54,472 bases of DNA, taken from NCBI GenBank assembly GCA_030053935.1, contig JASGCU010000003.1, forward strand, positions 1-54,472. The letters are read 5' to 3'. The notes below the pieces were generated by a model. It made no database searches. It saw nothing but the letters and a program-made list of their open reading frames with translations, and was not told the DNA's origin. This stretch comes from Chitinophagaceae bacterium. GTDB lineage: Bacteria; Bacteroidota; Bacteroidia; Cytophagales; JASGCU01. A program made the translations under genes and the position numbers. Positions 1 through 9,500 of the stretch are shown in pieces; within the stretch, counting starts at the first letter, position 1, and each line of letters starts with the position of its first letter.

Positions 1-572
1 TATAAGACCAGTTTAGAAACTTTATTAACCATGAACTTCCATATATTCGAAAAAAATGTGTAATTTCGGAGAGAAGTGGTGCATGGCAAAGTTCATTTAT
101 TTTTTTAATTTAATTTGTAATGAGTATAATTATGTAGAATAAAAGTTTTGTGTGTTATGGATATACATATTTTTTTTAAATCTCTATTTAACACTCTCTA
201 AAAAATTATCTTATTCTGAATGTAAATATTGAATCCACTCCCAAATTTTTTTTTGCAAAAATATTAGTTTTTAAACTTACTGATAATCCAGTGAGTTACA
301 AAACTACAAACGTTCTAAAAGTTACTTTTCAGACACTCTTACTCTCTTCCCTTTCCATATTTATTCATTCGGTGAAAAGATTTTTATACTTTCTTATAAT
401 GCTTCTATGATTAATAACCCCAATATTTCACTTTTTTATGAAGAAATAAGTAGGAAATTGCTTTTTATTGTGTTATATTATATTTTTTTTGTATTATAAT
501 TTGTATTATATATTGCAATGCAATATAATGATTCGGTAATAGGTAAAAAAATTAAAATAAATAATTGAAGTA
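1..572. other. Intergenic region upstream of the giant secreted protein
   Basis: No convincing gene is present. A frame open from the window edge to a stop at 61-63 could be the last 20 codons of an upstream plus-strand gene, but I do not recognise it. Inverted arms ATGAACTT (31-38) and AAGTTCAT (99-106) flank part of this. A copy of a dispersed repeat lies at 281-340 (separate entry). The last 100 bases before the start codon at 573 are almost pure A/T, as expected for a promoter and leader in this group, but no promoter can be called with confidence. Confidence 0.5.
281..340 (-). repeat. Dispersed repeat, copy A (related to 28349-28410)
   Basis: About 60 bases match 28349-28410 with a few substitutions and one gap. 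The core TTACAAAACTACAAACGT is identical in both. Read on the minus strand the unit begins AAGAGTGTCTGAAAA, which resembles the tip of an insertion sequence. It is intergenic in both places. It may be the end of a mobile element or a MITE-like remnant; no transposase is attached here. Confidence 0.75.
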
Positions 573-3500
573 ATGAAAAAATCTTTTGTAAGAGTACAGT
601 TTGTTTTTTGTGGGGTTTTTATGTGGAGCGTGTTAGGTGTGTATGGAGGAGTGATTATGCGAGAGAATACTACTCTCTTAGCACCTGTGGTATATACTCC
701 GATTGAGGTGACAACTCAAAGTTTTGTAGCAAGGTGGTCTCGAATTGCAGGCGCTACGGGATATAGATTAGATGTGTCTACTAACTCTCATTTTACTTCT
801 TTGTTACCAGGATATGCAAATCTTTTATTGACAGATACTACAAAAGAAGTATTAGGTTTGGAAACAAGTTATATTTATTCGGTGGAGTATCGTTATTTTT
901 ATAGAGTGCGAGCTGTTAATACCACTACTAATACTATTTCGGGAAACTCCGATACTATTACTGTTATACCACCACCTCGTTTTACAGAGATGACGAGTAG
1001 TGGTTTTTCTCTGGTAGGGGTCAGTAATAATCCAAGTAATAATATTGGGAAGGCTACAAGTAGTTTTGGAGATTTTGATAATGATGGTGATTTAGATTTA
1101 TTTCTTGCGGGGAGGTCTTCTTATAATACTGTTATCTCAAAACTTTATAGGAATATGGGGGCTGCGGGTTTTGTGGAGATGAGTGGTCCTTATTTTTCCT
1201 TTGTGGCAGTAGAGCATTCCACATGTTCTTGGGCTGATTACAATAAAGATGGGTATGTAGACCTTTTTATATCTGGTGAAAATGGAAATCAAAAATATGC
1301 TTATCTTTATAGAAACGAAGGTGGGATAGCATTTTCTGTGGCATCTTTTTTTGAAGCGGTAAGTTCTGCTACCAGTTGTTTTGGAGATTATGACAAAGAT
1401 GGGTATCCGGATCTTTTTGTTTCGGGTGTAAATAGCAGTGGTAGTGTTACTATATCCAATATATATAAAAATAATGGGGGAAATTGGTTTAGTCTTGTTC
1501 TTAATACTAATATTGCAGGAACAGAAAATGGTTCGGCGGTTTGGGGGGACTATGATAAGGATTCGGACCTTGATTTATTGCTTTCGGGAACAGTTGGGTC
1601 GAGTGGTCCTTATTTTTTTCGTGTGTATGAAAATAGAAATGGTACTTTTACTCCTTCGTATAGTTTTGCATCTTCTGTTTATAATGGTAGCATAAGTGTT
1701 GGAGATTATGATTCGGATTCTGATATAGATGTATTCATTACCGGTCATTTCACGAGTTTGTATGGTATTTCCAAATTATATAAAAATAACTCCGTAAGTG
1801 CATTTTCTTTTTCAGAAGCATATCCTGGTAATTTTACAGGTTTAAAAAGTTCTACGGGAGCATTTGGAGATTACGATAACGATGGGGACTTAGACTTATT
1901 TCTTTCGGGAGTAAATGTTTCAAATGAAACACCTGTTATACAGATATATTATAATACAGGAAATGGTTTTGTAGAAGATCAGTATCATTTTCTTTCAGGT
2001 GTTTCTTCGGCTACTCAAAGTGTTGGAGATTATGATAATGATGGGGATATAGATATATTTATTTCAGGTAGAAATGCAAGTAATAATCTCGTTTCCAAGT
2101 TTTATAGAAATAACAGTATGAGAAATAGCCCCCCTCTTGTTCCTACTCATCTTCGTAGTGTAGTGAATGGACAAACGGTCACCCTCACATGGGATGCTAC
2201 AGATGATAGAACTGCTACTTCTGCTCTGAGTTATAATATATACATAAAAAGTATATACAATAATCAGATTCTAAATGTAACGAATGCTCTTGCAAATGGA
2301 GTCCGTAAGATTGCTGAAAGGGGGTCAATTGCCAAAAATAGCTACACCATTACTCTGCCATTTATTGCATCGTATTATAAATGGAGTGTTCAAGCGATAG
2401 ATGCTTCTTTACAAGGCGGAGCATGGGCAGCGGAGAGAGATAGTTTTTTTCTAAAACCTGTTGCTTTTCCCGCACAGAATATTACTACAAACTATACTTC
2501 TTATTTACAACCAACAGAATTTACTGCTTCGTGGAATGAATCACTAGGAGCAACGGGCTATCGTGTTGAAGTGGCATTAGATACAGGATTTACACAATAT
2601 GTTCATGGATATTCTGATACATTAGTAAGTGGAACAAATCTACGAGTAAGAGGGTATCCTTACACTACTTTTTATTATTACAGGGTTCGTGCTGTAAATA
2701 CAACTACTAACTTTGTTTCTTTATATTCTAACAGAGTTTCTCTTTTTGCTTCCAAGAATTTGAATCAAATAGGATTTGCAGAATGTAATACTTTTTTAGG
2801 GCAAAAAAGATCTTCTAATGATGTAGGAGATTATGATGGGGATGGGGATTTAGATATCATTGTTTCGGGAAATGGACAATATTCACAGCTCTACCAAAAT
2901 CAGGGAAATGGAAATTTTATAGAAGTATACCCAAATACTTTTATAGGGATTTATAAAGGGTATACTACATTTATAGATTATGATAATGATGGCGATGAAG
3001 ATATTTTTGTAACAGGGGGTAATGTTCAAAATGCTCTTAATCCTGTGGTAAAATTATATAAAAATAATGAAACGGGCTTTACAGAGTCGGTATTGCTTGT
3101 GGCTCCTTTTGAAACTCTCCATTCCCCAACGGGTGCTATTGGAGATTATGATAGTGATGGATATTATGATATATTTCTTTCGGGAGAAAGAGCAGATAGG
3201 AGTGCTTATAGTCAGGCATTTTACAGAAATATGGGAGGAACGGCTTTTACAAAAGTAGTATTTGACTCTATCCAAGCTGTAGGGAACGCTACCGCAAATA
3301 TGGCGGACTTTGATAATGATGGAGATTTAGATTTATTTTTGGGAGGGAGGAGGTCATTGATGGATTCTACGGTTGTATTATCTCAATTATACAGAAATAT
3401 AGGAACAGGATTTCGTAAAATGAGCAATACTTTTACGGGTATAAGAAATGGAACTTCTGCATTTATAGATTACGATAAAGATGGTTTTGTAGATCTCTGG

Positions 3501-6500
3501 GTTTCAGGAAACAACGGGACTACCAGTCCTGTACATCTTTACAAAAACATGAATGGAACGGGATTTACGAGGAGTAATTTTTCTGCTTTTACATACGCTC
3601 ATAATGTACATTCTACTTCTTGGGGTGATTACGATGGTGATGGGGACTTAGATGTTTTTATAGGACAAGCAGTATCAGGTTCTGTTTCCAAAATGTATAA
3701 AAACAACATAACGGGTTTTTCAGAAGTAGTGGGGAGTGCAAATTCGGGATTTCAGTTACCCTATTTAAGAAACGGAAGTAGTAATTTTGGGGACTTCGAT
3801 GGAGATGGAGATGCTGATTTATTGGTTGCAGGAGAAAATGAATCCTCACTTTCTTTCACAAAAATATATTGTAATAAGTCCATAGAAAATGAAACACCCT
3901 TTGATACACTTACTTTAGCATTAGATGATAGTTCTTTTACGGCATTAAATGGATCTGGCTCTATTCTTTTACAATGGAATAATACTACTCCTAATCGTCT
4001 TGCATTTAATTATGATATTTATATAGATAAATATTCTCGTTTTGATACCCTTCGTTCCCATATAAAAAAAACCAATGCTACTTCTCCCTATTTTAGAAGA
4101 ATTAATAATATTCCATATACGTCTGCTTCTTATACAGAAAATAATCTATCGCCTGGTTTTTATTATTGGAGTGTAAGACAATCGGATGGGCAAAGTTATT
4201 TAACAGAATGGGGTTCAGAAAGAACGTTTATGATTATTCCTCCCGCCAGTAAGGTTACTAAAAACTCTTTTGTTGCCATATGGAATAGATTAGACAGTGT
4301 CAGAAGTTATACAATGGAAACATCTCCCTCTTTTAATTTTACTACTATTGATTCTATCTATACGAACATAAGAGATACTGTCAAACAAATATCAGGCATC
4401 AATAATTCGTTATATTACCGAATAAAACCAATAAATGCCGATACCAGTATACACTATTCTAATATTATTTCTGTGAGATTAGATACGGGATACTTCTCCC
4501 CCAGTTATTCTTTTGCAGGAATGCATAATGGTGCTTCTGCTTTTGGAGATTATGATAATGATGGAGATATGGATATATTTATAATGGGTATTGGTAGCAC
4601 AGGTATTCCTATTAGTATGCTTTATAAAAATAATGGTATAAGAGGGTTTTCGGAAGTATTTCCTAACTTTTTTCCAAAAATAGCAAATGGTGCTGTTGAT
4701 TTTAAAGATAAAGATGGAGATGGGGATTTGGATATTTTACTAGTGGGAAATAATAACGGAACCGCAGCAAATTTCTTTTATACGAACAATAATGGAACCA
4801 GTTTTACTCCCGTTTCTTTCTCTAATGCTATTTACGATAATGTAAGAACTGCGTTAGAAGATTATGATAACGATGGCGATATAGATATATTTCTGTCTTC
4901 TCGGAGAGAACCACTTTATGAAGATATTATTTTTCGGAATAATGGAACAGGATTTGTGAGTATGAATACTCCATTTTCATCTGCAGACCAAATACAATTA
5001 GCAGATTTAGATATTGATGGAGATTTAGATATATTTGTAACCCAAAGGAATGTTGGAACTAAAGCCCCTGTTGTGTATTGGAATAGAAATGGCATATTTT
5101 CTACTTTAGATACTGCTCTTTCTACTTATTCTACCAAAAATGCTGCCTTGGGAGATTATGATAACGATGGAGACTTAGATATTTTTTTAGGAAACAATGC
5201 ATCTTCTCTTTTCAAAAATAATAATGGTATTTTTTCAGAAAAAATACCAACCCCTTTTCCTAGTACTTCTAATGGGTCCAGCGTATTTGCAGATTATAAT
5301 AATGATGGTTATTTAGATATGCTTCTCACCGGAAATATATCCCCTTCTAATCCTATTACACGACTGTATAGAGGAATTAAAAACGGATTTTCATCTAGTT
5401 ATTATACCTTTGTAGGGGTACAGAACGGAATCGCAAGCTTTGTAGATATCGATTTTGATGGAGATCTGGATGTTTTTGTAAATGGACAAGATAATACAAA
5501 TGCTTCTTATTCTATTCTCTATCTCAATAATAAAGATAATTTTAACCGTTCGGCAAATCCTCCCCTAAGATTAGAACACTCTGTGGTATCAAATAATAAA
5601 GTAGTTTTGAGTTGGGGAAATGCTACTGACATAGAAACACCTCAAAATGCTTTACAGTATAATATATCTCTGCGAAGCTCCCCATCAGGAAGTGAAATAC
5701 GCAGCTCTCATTTTTCTTCTATAAATAGCTTTAGAAATATAATAGAAAGAGGAAGCATCCAAGGAAATACAACATTTTTACAAACTCTTTCCCCGGGAGT
5801 TTATTATTGGAATGTGCAAGCAATTGATGCGGGATTAAAAGGTGGAGCATGGGCAACACAAAAAGCATTTACTATTACTCATGGGAAAAATGCTCAAACT
5901 ATAAGTTTTGATTCCCTTAGAACTCTCATTCCAACAAATCCACCTCTCTTACTTACTGCTACTTCCAGCTCGTCATTAACAGTATCTTACCAAAGTACGA
6001 ACACGAATATTGCTCTTATTTCAAATGACTCTCTCAAGACGAGAGGAGTAGAAGGAGAAACATATATTATTGCTTTTCAACAAGGAGATTCTTCTTTTTA
6101 TGCTGCAGAACCAATTGTACGAAAACTTATAGTGAGTCGGACTTTTCAAACATTAGATTTTTTAAATCCCATATCTAAAACTTATGGAGATAGTACCCAC
6201 ATACTTCCTGCTACCACTTCTGCGGGACTCATCGTTTCTTATATGAGTTCTAACTCTGGAGTAGCTACTATATATAACAATACCGTTACCCTCATAGGAA
6301 CAGGCACTACCCTCATCACTGCTACACAAACAGGAAATATAAGCTATACTCCCATTTCTCTTTCTCAAGTATTACGATACTCCAAACTTCAAACTATTAC
6401 CTTCTCTCTCCCAATGCAAGTAGAAGCTTGTAAAAGAACTAAGGTTATAGCAACCGTATCATCAGGTCTCACTCTATCGTACAGTAGCACCAATACTATG

Positions 6501-9500
6501 TTTATGAATACCATTCAAGATACTTCGCTTACTATACAACCCCTTTCTCCTAATATATTGCCATATAACCACACCATTACCGCGTATCAACCAGGAAACA
6601 TACACTACTACCCCTCAATACCCGTCACCCAAACAACCAATATCACAAAAATAAATACCTCTATCACTTTTGATACTATATCACGCAAAAGATACAATGA
6701 TATATTTACACTTCCTAACAACAGCTCTACAAATCTATCAGCTTGCTCAAATACTACTTTTCCTATAACTTATACTACAGCCCAGACAAATATTCTCCAA
6801 ATATCTAATAATACTATACAAGCAATAGGAGTGGGAACAGCAACTATAACCGCAACGGTATCTTCTAATTTTAGTAGTGTGTTTGGAAATTTTCACACAC
6901 CAAGCCCTGTTTCTCGAGTGGTAATGGTAGAAAAAACAACACAAAGTATCTCTTTTATAAATCTTTCTAACACCAGTTTAGGATATGTGGGTGCAAAAAC
7001 AATCAATGTATCCGCAAGTTCAGGACTCCCCGTAACTTTATCTCCCACGAGTTTAAATATTGGAAATATAACAGGTTCTCCGTGTAATTCATGGACAAGT
7101 TGTACTATCAATTTTACAGGAGGTGGTGGAACAGGAGGATCCAGAATTATTACTGCGAGTCAAGCAGGAAATTCTTATTATCTTCCCACACAAGTAGATA
7201 TAAGTATACCTGTGAAAGAAAATCAAACCGTAACATTTGTAAATCCATCACCACGAGAATACCGTTACGGTGATCCTCCGTTTGTTCTCACAACACCACA
7301 AGTTCAATATTCACCATCTATAACTACTAGAGTTTTTCCATTCCCTATAGACAGCTTGCGTGGTACAGTAAATTCTAAATATGACAGCATACTCGCAGCT
7401 GCTAATACTTCTGATAGTATAGTAATTTCTGGAATAGAAAGATTACGTGCAATATCGCTTTATAGAATGGACAGCTCAATTGATGACAGAATAACTTCTG
7501 CAACCAACATCTTTTTTGGGGTTAATAGTGGAGCAACTTCTGTAAAAGGAAGCAAGGAAGTTACAATTACTGGTCCAGTTATCCCAATCTTTCTCAGTTC
7601 TGATACTGAAGTAATTTCTATGAATAACGGTATGAGCGGCAATACAGCTACTATAGCAGGAGTTGGATTTGCTGAGATTAATGCTTTCGTTCCCGAAAGT
7701 GATAGATATTTTGAAGGAAACTCCTTTTATTCATCTTCTTTTTTACCTGTGAATGTACTGCAAGGAACACAGACGATTACCTTTAATGCTCTTCCTGATA
7801 AAATATACAGTGATACGAGTTTTATTATACTTGCATCTACAAATAGTAACCTTCCTATTTATTATGTAAGCACGAATACTACTATTCAAATAACCGGTGA
7901 TAGAGTAACATTAGTAAGACCGGGGGGAGCAACCATAACTGCTTACCAAACAGGAAATATTAATTACACATCTGCATCTCCCGTAAGCAGATCTTTTTCT
8001 ATATTCAAAGCACCTCAATCTATTTCTTTTTCTTCGCTCCCTGAAGTAACATACGGAGATAATTATATACTTTTAACAGCAGTATCGAATAGTCGGTTAC
8101 CCATTTCTTTTAACACTGATTTTACGGGAGCGTCTTCTGTAATTATATCTCATGATACCTTGAAAATACAAGCGGCAGGGACCGTCTTGATTATTGCATC
8201 ACAGTTAGGTAATGATTCTTATTACCCGGCAAGAGATAGTGTCCAAACACTCATCATTCATAAAAAATCACAAAGTATTACTTTTGATTCCATTCCTGTA
8301 CAAAAATTTATTGGGTCTAATCCGTTCTTTACAATCCCTATTAGGAGCAGTAGCAGCATCCCTATATCCTATTCTTTTTCTAACCCTACCCTTATCCAAT
8401 CCATATCCCCCGAAAAAGTAGTCACCATGAATGGTGTAGGAAGCACTATCATAACATCTCAACAATCAGGTAATAATAATTATACACCCTCTAATACTAT
8501 ATCTAGACTCCTAATTATTAAAGCAGACCAAAGCATCACACTAGCACCCATCCCTCCAAAATTCTATTTAGATAGATTCAAAGCAGATATTTTTACAGAG
8601 AGTCTTCGTCCTATAACATATAGATTCTCTAATACTCTCGCTACTGTTGTAGATGATACCCTCATAATGCAAGGAGTTGGAACCGTTGCTCTTACTGTAA
8701 AACTATTGGGAGATGCTTATTACCTACCATCTGATTCTATAACTAGAATTATTACCATAACCAAAAGATCCCAAACCATACGTATACCCCAACTTCCAAC
8801 AATACGATTCGGAGACGCACCATTTGTTCTCGGAATATCTGCAACCAGTTCATTATCCGTATCATCCAGAGCATCTAATGGAATAATTGTTCTTACCGGA
8901 AATACTGCCACTATAAGAGGTAGCGGAATAGTAGCTATCACATCTCAACAAACAGGAAATATAAACTTCTTACCAGCCAAAAGCGTGGTAACATTCTTAA
9001 CCATTCAGAAAAAAAGACAATCCATTGCTTTCCCTCCCATAGCAGAGAAAACATATCAAGATGCACCCTTCTCTCTAATAGCATCTAATTCCGCAAATCT
9101 CCCCATAACTTTCATCACATCAAACTCTAAAGTATCTGTATCCGGAAATAATCTCATTATTAACGAAGCAGGAATAACTACTATAACAGCATTTGGAATT
9201 GGAGATCAAAATTATGAAGCATCAGATAGTATATCCCAATCTCTTACAATACATAAAAAACAACAAACCATACATTTTCCAACAATACAACCTCTCGTCT
9301 ACCAACAAGAAATCCCAACTAATGCATCCGCTACAAGTCAACTCCCCCTTTCTTACCAAAGTTCCCATTCTGATGTCATCATTTTTAATAATACCATTAT
9401 AGCAAATACCGTCGGAACGGTTACTATTGTCCTTATACAAGAAGGAAATAAAAACTTCTTACCCGCAAATTTTGTATTTCAAATCATAACCATTAATAAA

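Noticed and set aside
510-540. Bacteroidota promoter -7 element (TAnnTTTG) before the giant gene and before rpsJ
   Set aside because: Both places show TAATTTG, one base short of the consensus, in very A/T-rich DNA. The match is not better than expected by chance.
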